Below are positions 18,933-28,162 of a stretch of 64,000 nucleotides of DNA, piece after piece. Position 1 is the first letter of the stretch. Each line of letters begins with the position of its first letter. The notes beneath the pieces were generated by a model. It saw nothing but the letters and a program-made list of their open reading frames with translations. It was not told the DNA's origin and made no database searches. A program made the translations under genes and the position numbers. The stretch comes from Desulfarculaceae bacterium (lineage in GTDB: Bacteria > Desulfobacterota > Desulfarculia > Desulfarculales > Desulfarculaceae): NCBI GenBank assembly GCA_020444545.1, contig JAHLKT010000001.1, forward strand, positions 558,001 through 622,000. Reading direction: 5' to 3'.

Positions 18933-20143
18933 GACGCCTGGCGCGCCTCCTGTTGGTTCTGATCGTCGTCCTGTGTTTGGCCGCCCCGGCCTGGGCCCTG
19001 GAGGTTGCCGGCAAGGTGCTGGGCCCCAACGGCCAGCCGGTGGCCGGAGCTTTTATCAGTGACGGCGAGCGCATCGTGGCCACCGGGGCGGACGGAGCCT
19101 TCCGGTTGAGCAGCAAGCCCGGCCTGGTGGTGGCCCTCACCGCGCCGTCCAAGCTGCGCCCGGCCGGGCGCTGGTGGTGGCCCGCCGAGCAGGCGGCCAA
19201 GCTGGGCACCCTGCGCCTGGCGGCCGCGCCGCCCCACGGCGGGGGGCAGTACCGCCTGGCCGTGCTCAGCGACCCCCATCTTTACGTGGCCGCCCTGGAG
19301 CCCGGCTGGGCCAAGGGCCTAGTGGACCCCCGCTTGCCTATGCTCACCTGGCAGCGCATCGCCGCCCGTCTGCGAGCCTCCAAGCCCGCCCTGACCCTGA
19401 TCACCGGCGACATCGCCATGGACGCGGAAAAGGGCTCCGAGGAGCAGGGCCGGGCTTTCATGGAGATGACGGCGCGGGCGGCCAACCTGCTGCCCGGCGA
19501 CTGGCGGGCCACCCCGGGCAACCACGACGTGCGCTATGAGGGCGGCAAGGTGAGCCTGAAGTTTTGGCGGCAGTACATGGGCCCGGCGCGCAGCGTGACC
19601 CGCCTGGGGCCGGTGGCCGTCATCATGCTGGACAACGTGGGCCTGAGCCAGCACCGCGGCGGCAAGCCGCAGAACTGCGGCATCACCGGCCCGGCCGGCC
19701 TGGCCTGGCTGAAAGCCGTCCTGGCCCTATTGCCCCCGGACACCCCCCTGGTCATCGCCAGCCACTTCCCCCTGTTCTCTCCCCTGGCCGGGGCCAACCC
19801 CCTCTACCCCCGCTCGGTGGTCCAGGCCCCCGGGCCCGAGGGCCTGGCTCTCCGGGACGTGGACCAGTCCACGGTTAAGATTCTGGAGATGCTCAAGGGA
19901 CGCAACCTGATGGCCCACATCAGCGGGCACCAGCACGCCTGGTTCGACGACACGCTGCTCACCGTGCCCAAACCCATGCACCACATCGGCGCGCCGGCCA
20001 TCTGCGGCCGCTGGTGGCAAGGAGACATGCGCTACGGCCCGGTCAGCTTCAAGCCCGGCTATTTGGAAGGCTGGCTGGTGGAGCGGCGCGGCCAATGGCG
20101 GGTGCAGCTGTCCATGGTGCAGGTGAATATCCCCGCGAAATAA
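18929..20143 (+). CDS. Secreted calcineurin-like metallophosphoesterase
   Basis: Exported phosphoesterase of 404 residues. Signal peptide to about residue 23, then an N-terminal beta-sandwich (EVAGKVLGPNGQPVAGAFI, about 24-95) as in MetallophosN proteins, then the catalytic domain: Asp115/His117 (LSDPHLY), Gly160-Asp161 (ITGDIAMD), GNHD at 197-200, SHFPLF and SGHQHAW. A C-terminal domain of about 60 residues completes it. Start is at the ATGA overlap with the preceding deaminase-like gene, so the two are co-translated. Substrate unknown. Confidence 0.9.
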   Translation: MRRLARLLLVLIVVLCLAAPAWALEVAGKVLGPNGQPVAGAFISDGERIVATGADGAFRLSSKPGLVVALTAPSKLRPAGRWWWPAEQAAKLGTLRLAAAPPHGGGQYRLAVLSDPHLYVAALEPGWAKGLVDPRLPMLTWQRIAARLRASKPALTLITGDIAMDAEKGSEEQGRAFMEMTARAANLLPGDWRATPGNHDVRYEGGKVSLKFWRQYMGPARSVTRLGPVAVIMLDNVGLSQHRGGKPQNCGITGPAGLAWLKAVLALLPPDTPLVIASHFPLFSPLAGANPLYPRSVVQAPGPEGLALRDVDQSTVKILEMLKGRNLMAHISGHQHAWFDDTLLTVPKPMHHIGAPAICGRWWQGDMRYGPVSFKPGYLEGWLVERRGQWRVQLSMVQVNIPAK

Positions 20144-20221
20144 CCGCCCGCCGCGCCGCGCACATCCGGGGTGCCCCTCTAGCCTTTGGGCTGCTAAGAT
20201 AGGCTGCCGGAGGAGAGCAAC

Positions 20222-20869
20222 TTGGCAGCAGTAAACGATTTCGCGGTGCGCCGCCGCCGCATGGTGCAGGACCAGATCGCCGCCCGGGGCATCCGCGACC
20301 AGCGCCTCTTGCAGGCTCTGAACGACGTGCCCCGCCATCTGTTCATGGACCAGACCTTGTGGCGGCGGGCCTACGAGGACCACCCCCTGCCCATCGGCCA
20401 GGGCCAGACCATAAGCCAGCCCTACATAGTGGCCCTGATGACCGACGCCATGGGCCTCACCGGCAAGGAGAAGGTGCTGGAGATCGGCACCGGCTCCGGG
20501 TATCAGACCGCCATCCTGGCCAAGCTGGCCGACTGGGTCTTCAGCATCGAGCGCCTGCAAGAGCTCAGCCGCGCGGCCCAGCGCGTCTTGGAAGAGCTCA
20601 AGATCTTCAACGTGAACCTCATCGTGGGCGACGGCACCAAGGGCTGGCCCGAGGAAGGCCCCTACGACGCCATCATCGTCACCGCCGGAGCCCCGGTCAC
20701 GCCCCGCCCCCTGGTGGAGCAGCTGGTGGACGGCGGACGCCTGCTCATCCCCGTGGGCGAGCGGGGGATGCAGACCCTCATGCGCCTGACCAGGAAGGGC
20801 GACAAGGTGGTCACCGAAGACCTGGGCGGCTGCCGCTTCGTGGACTTGATCGGAGAGCACGGATGGTAG
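20222..20869 (+). CDS. pcm: Protein-L-isoaspartate O-methyltransferase
   Basis: SAM-dependent repair enzyme that methylates L-isoaspartyl residues in damaged proteins. 215 residues, usual length. Motif I VLEIGTGSGYQTAILA binds SAM; PIGQGQTISQPYIVALM and DAIIVTAGAPVTP are family signatures. Translation starts at TTG 20222, supported by GGAGGAG 6 nt upstream; no ATG or GTG gives a better fit. The stop codon overlaps the start of the next gene. Confidence 0.95.
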   Translation: MAAVNDFAVRRRRMVQDQIAARGIRDQRLLQALNDVPRHLFMDQTLWRRAYEDHPLPIGQGQTISQPYIVALMTDAMGLTGKEKVLEIGTGSGYQTAILAKLADWVFSIERLQELSRAAQRVLEELKIFNVNLIVGDGTKGWPEEGPYDAIIVTAGAPVTPRPLVEQLVDGGRLLIPVGERGMQTLMRLTRKGDKVVTEDLGGCRFVDLIGEHGW

Positions 20870-21321
20870 AGCAAGAGCGCCTGATCAGCGTCATCGGCGC
20901 GGGCGCGCCCACGGCCGAGCAGGAGCAGCACGCCTTCATGGTGGGCGAGCTTTTGGCCGCGCGGGGCTGGGGCGTGGTCTGCGGCGGGCTGGGCGGGGTG
21001 ATGACCGCCGCGGCCCGGGGCTGCGCCGAGGGAGGCGGGCTCACCGTGGGCATCCTGCCGGGCAGCGACCGCCGCGACGCCAACCCCTGGTGCAAGGTGG
21101 TGATCCCCACCGGCCTGGGCCAGGCGCGCAATTTGCTGGTGGTCATGAGCGGCCAGGGCGCCCTCGCCGTGGGCGGCGGGGCGGGAACGCTCAGCGAGAT
21201 CGGCCACGCCCTGAAGATGGGCCGCCCGGTGGTGGGCCTGGGTTCCTGGCAGGTGGAGGGCATGCACCAGGCCCAGGAGCCCGAGGAGGCGGTGGCCATG
21301 ATTCTGCGGCTGGTGGGGTGA
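20863..21321 (+). CDS. TIGR00725-type Rossmann-fold protein (LOG/DprA-like)
   Basis: 152-residue protein with a nucleotide-binding fold related to the LOG/lysine-decarboxylase-like group. Seen: ISVIGAGAP at the start, VVCGGLGGVMTAAARG, and the AVGGGAGTLSEIGHALK segment corresponding to the PGGxGTxxE motif of LOG proteins. Whether it hydrolyses a nucleotide is not known. The ATG at 20863 lies inside the last codons of pcm (7-bp overlap), so the pair is translationally coupled. Confidence 0.8.
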   Translation: MVEQERLISVIGAGAPTAEQEQHAFMVGELLAARGWGVVCGGLGGVMTAAARGCAEGGGLTVGILPGSDRRDANPWCKVVIPTGLGQARNLLVVMSGQGALAVGGGAGTLSEIGHALKMGRPVVGLGSWQVEGMHQAQEPEEAVAMILRLVG

Positions 21322-21354
21322 GCTAAGAGAAGAGGTTGGGGAAAATAGATTTGG

Positions 21355-21428
21355 TGTAGGGGCGGGGTTTATCCCCGCCTTTTGCTTTTTCCGGGCTCTC
21401 TCGGGCGGGGATAAACCCCGCCCCTACA
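21355..21428. repeat. Perfect 25-bp inverted repeat
   Basis: Arms at 21355-21379 and 21404-21428 are perfect reverse complements (starting TGTAGGGGCGGGGTTTATCC). They are separated by a 24-nt loop containing a T-run. It lies about 33 bp after the preceding stop codon and could act as a terminator, but its form is that of a mobile palindromic element. Confidence 0.85.
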
Positions 21429-21480
21429 TTTCCCCGCTCAAAACAACCTTTGTCATTGGGAGCAACGCACGGTCCCTCTC

Positions 21481-21639
21481 TGCTGGCCCCGATAGCTTGT
21501 CTATCGGGGCCGCGACGCTTTAGCGGCGCGGCAAGAAATCCGGCGGTAGTGGGTCCGGGCGGGAGTGGCCCTGCCGCCAGATTTCTTGTTGCCTCGCATC
21601 CGCTCGGCAACCCCGACAGGCCAGCTGTCGGGGCCAGCA
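21481..21639. repeat. Nested multi-hairpin palindromic element
   Basis: Outer arms TGCTGGCCCCGATAG (21481-21495) and CTGTCGGGGCCAGCA (21625-21639) pair at 14 of 15 positions. Each arm is also half of a side hairpin (CCCCGATAG/CTATCGGGG and CCCCGACAG/CTGTCGGGG). Inner arms CAAGAAATCCGGCGG (21532-21546) and CCGCCAGATTTCTTG (21574-21588) pair at 14 of 15. No coding potential. Confidence 0.75.
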
Positions 21640-21656
21640 GAAAATACAGAAACAGC

Positions 21657-21945
21657 CGTCATCGCGAGGAGCGGCGGTGGAAGAAGTAGTTATGAAAAAG
21701 GCGATGCTCCCGCCGCGAGGTGGCGATCTTCCCTGGTGATCGTCAGGCGCGGGTTCGCAGGAAATTCTTTTTCAAGCCCAGGGGAGACGAGACCAAGGAA
21801 GATTGCCACGGCCCGCCGCACGGTGCCTTCTTCCTTCAACAACCTCTTGCGGGCGGCGGCCCTCGCAATGACCCGCTAATCTGAAAAGGCCTCTGTCATT
21901 GCGAGGAGCGGCGAACGCCGCGAGGAAGCAATCTCTGCCTGCAAG
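21657..21945. repeat. Cluster of GTCATTGCGAGGAG-type dispersed repeats
   Basis: Units read GTCATCGCGAGGAGCGGCG (near 21658), the inverted form CCTCGCAATGACC (21861-21873), and GTCATTGCGAGGAGCGGCG (21894-21912) followed by a GAAGCAATCTC tail. This motif recurs as an interspersed repeat in many bacterial genomes. With the two palindromes to the left it makes up the whole gene-free stretch 21322-21970. Confidence 0.7.
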
Positions 21946-21970
21946 AAATGGTCGGCTGAAACCCGGCGGC

Positions 21971-22564
21971 TTATCCCACCACCCGCTTCAGCGCGGCCTT
22001 GATGATCTCCTCCAGGCCCGCGCCCTCGCCCGCTTCCTTGAGCGCCTTCTCGACGGCCTTCTTGGCCTTGGCCTCGGGATAGCCCAGGTTCATCAGGGCG
22101 CTGGCCGCGTCGTCCAGAAGCGGGGCGGCCTCCTCGGCCGGGGCCTCGCCCTCGCCCGCGCCCTGGGGCAGGCGGCCCTCCAGTTCCACCACCAAACGGG
22201 CGGCGGTCTTTTTGCCCACGCCGGGTATGGCGGTGAGCTTGGCCGCGTCCCCGGCCCGGATGGCCGCGAACAGGTCGCCCGGCGGCATGCCGGACAGGAT
22301 CGCCTGGGCCAGCTTGGGCCCCACTCCGCTCACCCCCACCAGATGCCCGAAGGCCTGCCACTCGGCCTCGGACATGAAGCCGTGCAGATGGATGTGGTCG
22401 TCGCGCACCACGGTGTGAATGAGTAGCTGCACGCTGTCGCCGGTGTCGGGCAGGTCGCAGAAGGTGGTCAGGCTCACGAAAACGCGGTAGCCCACCCCGC
22501 CGCACTCCACCACCACGTGGTCGGGCCGGCGGGTGATTATGGTCCCGCTCACCGAGGCGATCAC
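21971..22564 (-). CDS. ruvA: Holliday junction DNA helicase subunit RuvA
   Basis: Binds four-way DNA junctions and loads the RuvB motor. 197 residues: OB-fold domain I (MIASVSGTIITRRPDHVVVE), domain II with two helix-hairpin-helix motifs (LVGVSGVGPKLAQAILS and LTAIPGVGKKTAARLVVEL), an acidic Glu/Ala-rich linker, and domain III (ALMNLGYPEAKAKKAVEKAL) that contacts RuvB. Its start overlaps the ruvC stop by 4 bp. ruvB is not in this window downstream; the operon ends here. Confidence 0.97.
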   Translation of the reverse strand: MIASVSGTIITRRPDHVVVECGGVGYRVFVSLTTFCDLPDTGDSVQLLIHTVVRDDHIHLHGFMSEAEWQAFGHLVGVSGVGPKLAQAILSGMPPGDLFAAIRAGDAAKLTAIPGVGKKTAARLVVELEGRLPQGAGEGEAPAEEAAPLLDDAASALMNLGYPEAKAKKAVEKALKEAGEGAGLEEIIKAALKRVVG

Positions 22565-23073
22565 TTGAGCTTCTCCAGGGTGGCCGCCAGGCGGCGGCTT
22601 TGCAGATGGGTCAGTGCCAGGGCCAGGGCGTCGCTGGCGTCCAGGGGCAGGTCCTTGCCGCCCATGCCCACCAGGCGCTGGGCCATGGCCCGCACCTGCT
22701 CCTTGCTGGCGCGGCCGTTGCCCACCAGGGACTTCTTCACCGTGGCCGGGGGGTACTCGTGGATGGAAAGGCCGGCGTTGACCCCGGCCAGGATGGCCAC
22801 CCCCCGCGCCTGGCCCAGCACCAGGGCGGTGCGGGCGTTCTTGGCGGTGAACACCCCCTCCACCGCCATCTCGGCGGGGCGCAGGGCGGCGATGATGGCG
22901 CTGAGCTCGTTGTGGATGATCCCCAGGCGCTGGGGCACCGAAAGCTTGGCCGGGGCGCTTATCACCCCGGCCTTGATCAGCTTGAGCCGCCCGCCCTCGC
23001 CGGGAGCCACCACCGCGTAACCGGTGCGCTGGCTGCCGGGGTCCAGCCCCAGCACGGCGGGGGCGGGGGCCAT
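22561..23073 (-). CDS. ruvC: Crossover junction endodeoxyribonuclease RuvC
   Basis: Dimeric resolvase that nicks Holliday junctions symmetrically. 170 residues with all four acidic metal ligands: Asp11 (LGLDPGSQRTG), Glu72 (AVEGVF), Asp145 and Asp148 (LPLDASDALA). It lies 4 bp after yebC and overlaps ruvA, inside the rlmE-yebC-ruvC-ruvA operon. Confidence 0.97.
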   Translation of the reverse strand: MAPAPAVLGLDPGSQRTGYAVVAPGEGGRLKLIKAGVISAPAKLSVPQRLGIIHNELSAIIAALRPAEMAVEGVFTAKNARTALVLGQARGVAILAGVNAGLSIHEYPPATVKKSLVGNGRASKEQVRAMAQRLVGMGGKDLPLDASDALALALTHLQSRRLAATLEKLK

Positions 23074-23077
23074 GGGT

Positions 23078-23833
23078 CTAGTCTTCCTCCAGCTCCGCCA
23101 GGATCGCCTCGTCGATGTCGAAGTTGGAGTATACGTTCTGGGCGTCGTCGGCCTCGTCCAGGGCCTCCATCAGGGCCATGATCTTGGCCGCCTCGCCCTT
23201 GTCGGCGATGTCCACCGTGGTGGAGGCCTGCTTGGTTATCTCGGCCTCCACCGGCTCCAGGCCGGCCTCGCCCAGGGCCTCGTTCACCGCGTTGAAGTCG
23301 CTGGGCGCGCAGTGCACTTCCCACACGTCGCCCTCGTCCACCACGTCCTCGGCCCCGGCTTCCAGGGCCGCTTCCATCAGGGCGTCCTCGCTCACCGCCT
23401 CCTTTTCGAAGGTGATGATGCCCTTGGCCTCGAAGAGGTAGCCCACCGCCCCGGCCTTGGCCAGGGAGCCGCCCCGCTTGGTAAAGATATGGCGGATCTC
23501 GCTGGCCGCGCGGTTCTTGTTGTCGGTGAGGCACTCGACCAAAAAGGCCACGCCGCCGGGGCCGTAGCCCTCGTAGGTGATCTCCTCGTAGGTGACCCCC
23601 TCCAACTCGCCGGTGCCCTTTTTGATGGCCCGCTCGATGTTGTCCTTGGGCATGTTCTGGGCCTTGGCCGCCGCCACCGCGGTTCGCAGGCGGGGGTTGC
23701 CGTCCACGTCGCCGCCGCCGGTTTTGGCGGCCACGGTGATTTCCCGCATCATCCGGGTGAAGACCTGGCCCCGCTTGGCATCGGCGGCGCCCTTCTTGCG
23801 CTTAATGGTGCTCCATTTGGAGTGACCCGACAT
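23078..23833 (-). CDS. yebC: YebC/PmpR family translation or transcription regulator
   Basis: 251-residue three-domain protein. It opens with [22 protein letters not shown] and contains [25 protein letters not shown] and [22 protein letters not shown], all hallmarks of the family. YebC proteins were described as transcription regulators and more recently linked to relief of ribosome stalling. The classic yebC-ruvC-ruvA order is kept here. Confidence 0.96.
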   Translation of the reverse strand: MSGHSKWSTIKRKKGAADAKRGQVFTRMMREITVAAKTGGGDVDGNPRLRTAVAAAKAQNMPKDNIERAIKKGTGELEGVTYEEITYEGYGPGGVAFLVECLTDNKNRAASEIRHIFTKRGGSLAKAGAVGYLFEAKGIITFEKEAVSEDALMEAALEAGAEDVVDEGDVWEVHCAPSDFNAVNEALGEAGLEPVEAEITKQASTTVDIADKGEAAKIMALMEALDEADDAQNVYSNFDIDEAILAELEED

Positions 23834-23848
23834 GGCAGTCTCCTGAAA

Positions 23849-24466
23849 CTATGTTTCTTTGGCCTGGGCCGCCTTTTTCAGGCCCTTGCCCAGGATGTAT
23901 ATTTCCTTGCTGGCCGAGCGGCTGGCATCGGGCTTGTGCCCCTTGCCCAGCTTGAAGGCCCTTTTCACCCGGCGGATGAGCTCATCCACCCCCGGTCCGA
24001 AATAGACCTTGGCCAAAAACGAGCCGCCCGGCTTGAGCAGGCCCAGGGCCATATCCAGGGCCGCCTCGCTCAGCTCCAGGCTGGCCGCCGCGTCGCGGTC
24101 CTTGATGCCGGTGGTGCGCGGGGCCACGTCGCTTAGCACCAAGTCAAAGGACTCGATGCCCGTTTGCTCCCGGATGTCTCCGGGGCTTATCGCTAGTACG
24201 TCGGCCTGGATAAAATGCGCTCCGGGCGGCATCTGTACCCCCGGCGGCTGCAGGTCCACTCCCACCAAACGGCCCTTTTTACCCACCTTTTGGGCGGCGA
24301 ACTGCAACCAGGAGCCGGGATGGCATCCGAGATCCAGCACCGCCTGCCCGGACTTTAATAACCCGTAGCGCCGGTCCATTTCCTGGAGCTTGTACACCGA
24401 ACGGGCGGCATAGCCCTGGCTTTTAGCCCGGCGGTAATAGGCGTCAGGGTGTCCTGGGCGGGTCAT
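23849..24466 (-). CDS. rlmE: 23S rRNA 2'-O-ribose methyltransferase RlmE (FtsJ/RrmJ)
   Basis: SAM-dependent methylation of the A-loop uridine of 23S rRNA; a heat-shock gene in E. coli. 205 residues with the full catalytic tetrad Lys26, Asp113, Lys153 and Glu188, whose spacing matches the E. coli enzyme, and the SAM motif VLDLGCHPGSW. First gene of the four-gene minus-strand operon, 15 bp before yebC. Confidence 0.95.
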   Translation of the reverse strand: MTRPGHPDAYYRRAKSQGYAARSVYKLQEMDRRYGLLKSGQAVLDLGCHPGSWLQFAAQKVGKKGRLVGVDLQPPGVQMPPGAHFIQADVLAISPGDIREQTGIESFDLVLSDVAPRTTGIKDRDAAASLELSEAALDMALGLLKPGGSFLAKVYFGPGVDELIRRVKRAFKLGKGHKPDASRSASKEIYILGKGLKKAAQAKET

Positions 24467-24567
24467 GGCTGGTCAAATCTAGCACAGGCCACCCGAGGGC
24501 ACAAGGGGCCAGAAATGCTGCAATGTCGCCTTGGCAGGGGAAAAGGGGACGGGTTATAGTGGGGCCC

Positions 24568-24927
24568 ATGGAAGATCTGGCCCCCCAAATCTACCGCCAA
24601 CGCCTGCTGGTGGAAGGCCATTACGGCCGCGAGCTGGACGAGGCGGCGGTTAGCCACTTTTTGCCCGAGCTGGCCCACGCTTGCGGGCTCACCCCCTATG
24701 GCCGGACCCTGGTGCACTCGCCCGGCGGCCAGGGCAAAGAGATCAACCAGGGCTTCGACGCCTTCCTGCCCCTGGTGGACAGCGGCATCGCGGCCTATTT
24801 CTGGACCGGGCCCCGCTTCTTCAGCATAGTCATCTACTCCTGCGCGCCTTTCCCCGAGGCCTCGGCCCTGGAGTTCTGCGCCGCAGCCCTGAACGCCACC
24901 AGCCCCCTGGCCAGTAAGTCTTTCTAG
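24568..24927 (+). CDS. SpeD-like (AdoMet decarboxylase fold) protein with altered processing site
   Basis: 119-residue protein resembling a class 1b AdoMetDC monomer. The segment LVDSGIAAYFWTGPRFFSIVIYSC aligns with the family's LAESHxxxHTWPExxyxxVDxxTC block: Ser72 sits where the pyruvoyl-forming Ser is, with Asp71 for Glu, and Cys92 matches the catalytic Cys, but the two His residues and the TWPE motif are gone. An unusual HSPGGQGKEINQGFDAF motif (50-66) precedes it. Start by ATG 24568; the upstream extension looks non-coding. Ten bp upstream of an MBL gene. Known SpeD paralogs include neofunctionalised decarboxylases; activity here is open. Confidence 0.6.
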   Translation: MEDLAPQIYRQRLLVEGHYGRELDEAAVSHFLPELAHACGLTPYGRTLVHSPGGQGKEINQGFDAFLPLVDSGIAAYFWTGPRFFSIVIYSCAPFPEASALEFCAAALNATSPLASKSF

Positions 24928-24937
24928 GAGAGACGTC

Positions 24938-25705
24938 ATGTCCTCTTGGGAAATATACGCGCTACGCTACGCCGGACCGGTGGAGACCAGCCGGGCCATG
25001 GTGCTCTGGAACCAGGACTACGACCAGACCCACCGCCGGGCCTACTATTTCTGGTGCCTCCTGGGCCCGGGCGGGCCGGTGGTGGTGGACGCGGGCACCC
25101 ACCCGGACACCGCGCGGGAGCGGGGCCTGCCCGATTATGAGAGCCCGGACGCGGTGTTGGCCCGCCTGGGAGTGCAAGCCGACCAGGTGCCCCACCTGGT
25201 GCTCACCCATCTGCACTGGGACCACGCCGGGGGCGCGGGCCTGTTCCCCGCGGCCCAGGTGCACCTGCACCGCGAGGAGTGGCGTTTCTGGAGCGAGGAC
25301 CCGGTCTCGCGGCGGGCGCCCTTGCAGTGGCTCCGGGACGAGCCCAGCTTCCGGGCCCTGGAGCAGGCCCAGAGCGAGGGCCGTTTGGTCTTGCACCAGG
25401 ACGGCGACACCCTGCTGCCCGGCCTGGGGCTTATCGCCGCGCCGGGGCACACCCCGGGGCTCATGGCCCTGACCGCCGAGACCGCCAAAGGCCGCGCGAT
25501 CCTGGGCAGTGACTGCGGCCACACCTGGGAGAACTACGCCCGGGATTGGCCCAGCTCCTTTATCTGCGACATGCCCGCCTGGCTGCGCTCCATGGACAAG
25601 CTGCGCGCCCTGGCCGGCAGCGAGCGCCTGCTCATCCCTGGCCACGACCTGGCCATGAGCACCGACTTCCCGGAAAAGGTTCCCGGGGTCACCCGCCTGG
25701 CCTGA
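24938..25705 (+). CDS. MBL-fold hydrolase, N-acyl-homoserine-lactonase-like
   Basis: 255 residues. Metal motif THLHWDHAGG gives His91, His93, Asp95 and His96; APGHTPGLMAL, ILGSDCGHTW and LIPGHD supply the remaining ligands. The layout is that of AiiA-type lactonases, but such folds cover many esters and lactones. AGGAGA precedes the ATG. It follows the SpeD-like gene after 10 bp, so the two are likely one operon. Confidence 0.8.
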   Translation: MSSWEIYALRYAGPVETSRAMVLWNQDYDQTHRRAYYFWCLLGPGGPVVVDAGTHPDTARERGLPDYESPDAVLARLGVQADQVPHLVLTHLHWDHAGGAGLFPAAQVHLHREEWRFWSEDPVSRRAPLQWLRDEPSFRALEQAQSEGRLVLHQDGDTLLPGLGLIAAPGHTPGLMALTAETAKGRAILGSDCGHTWENYARDWPSSFICDMPAWLRSMDKLRALAGSERLLIPGHDLAMSTDFPEKVPGVTRLA

Positions 25706-25755
25706 TTCCGGCTCGGGCGCCCAAAAATTTTTCTCAAAAAAATTCGGGCTAGCTC

Positions 25756-25784
25756 TTGCAAACCAGACACTTGGTGCTTATGGT
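25756..25784 (+). promoter_or_regulatory. sigma-70-type promoter of groESL
   Basis: TTGCAA and TATGGT hexamers are spaced by exactly 17 bp. The CIRCE operator begins 8 bp after the -10 element, at the expected transcription start. Confidence 0.7.
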
Positions 25785-25791
25785 TCTGTTG

Positions 25792-25818
25792 TTAGCACTC
25801 GCGGTCAGAGAGTGCTAA
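25792..25818 (+). promoter_or_regulatory. CIRCE operator (HrcA binding site)
   Basis: TTAGCACTC-N9-GAGTGCTAA, a perfect 9-9-9 match to the CIRCE consensus. It lies 101 bp before groES. HrcA should repress groESL here and release it on heat shock; hrcA is not in the window. Confidence 0.97.
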
Positions 25819-25919
25819 CGCCTGGGGGCCAGAGGGGGCCCCGAAGCGAAACAGTTATCAGCAAGGCAATACTTTAGACCTCATATCTTCTATTTAACCA
25901 AGATCAAGGAGAGGGACGC

Positions 25920-26207
25920 ATGAAGATTAAACCGCTGCAGGACCGCGTAATCGTGGAGCGGCTCGAGGAGGAAACCAAGACCGCCGGTGGCATCATCATC
26001 CCCGACTCGGCCAAGGAGAAGCCCCAGCAGGGCAAGATTCTCGCCGTGGGCCCCGGCAAGGTCATGGACAACGGTACCAAGCTCGAGATGACCGTGAAGA
26101 AGGGCGACGTGGTGCTCTTCGGTAAGTACTCCGGCTCCGAGGTCAAGATCGACGGCAAGGAAGTCCTCATTATGCGCGAGGACGACATCCTGGGCATCCT
26201 CGACTAA
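25920..26207 (+). CDS. groES: Co-chaperonin GroES (Hsp10)
   Basis: 95-residue lid of the GroEL chamber. It opens [18 protein letters not shown] and contains the mobile loop [26 protein letters not shown] and LFGKYSG. AAGGAGAGG precedes the ATG. First gene of the CIRCE-controlled operon. Confidence 0.98.
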   Translation: MKIKPLQDRVIVERLEEETKTAGGIIIPDSAKEKPQQGKILAVGPGKVMDNGTKLEMTVKKGDVVLFGKYSGSEVKIDGKEVLIMREDDILGILD

Positions 26208-26273
26208 GCCCTTTCGCCAATCAGGCAAATCAGAATCTAACAAAATCCATATATTGGAGAGGAAGATAGCACT

Positions 26274-27923
<1,650 letters not shown>

Positions 27924-27950
27924 GCCGACCCCCCCGCTTAGCGACAAGCA

Positions 27951-27982
27951 AAACCCCCGCTCTTCGGAGCGGGGGTTTCTTA
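27951..27982 (+). terminator. Rho-independent terminator of groESL
   Basis: A perfect 12-bp stem AAACCCCCGCTC / GAGCGGGGGTTT on a stable TTCG tetraloop, with T-rich sequence after it. Confidence 0.92.
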
Positions 27983-28037
27983 TTGCCCGCCGTCAGCGGG
28001 CGTTCTTTTTTCTTCTCTTAAATCCCCCACCAGAGCC

Positions 28038-28158
28038 CCGGCACAGCCAGACGTGGCTAGGCAAGGCATCCGGGGAGCGACAGCCGGAGGCGTAGCTGAA
28101 GCTACGTCGAGGCTGGAGCGAGCCGGTAACGCAGCATAGCCGCGTCTGGATGCGCCGG
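28038..28158 (+). repeat. Dispersed long-hairpin repeat, copy D
   Basis: The best-paired copy: outer arms CCGGCACAGCCAGACGTGGC and GCCGCGTCTGGATGCGCCGG. The core GGCGTAGCTGAAGCTACGTC lies within CAGCC/GGCTG arms. The right end is 4 bp from the stop codon of the minus-strand gene ending at 28163. Confidence 0.88.
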
Positions 28159-28162
28159 CCGG

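Noticed and set aside
21323-22505. Several open frames across the repeat stack and ruvA
   Set aside because: They translate palindromic repeats or the antisense or alternate frame of ruvA; no start signals or conserved motifs.
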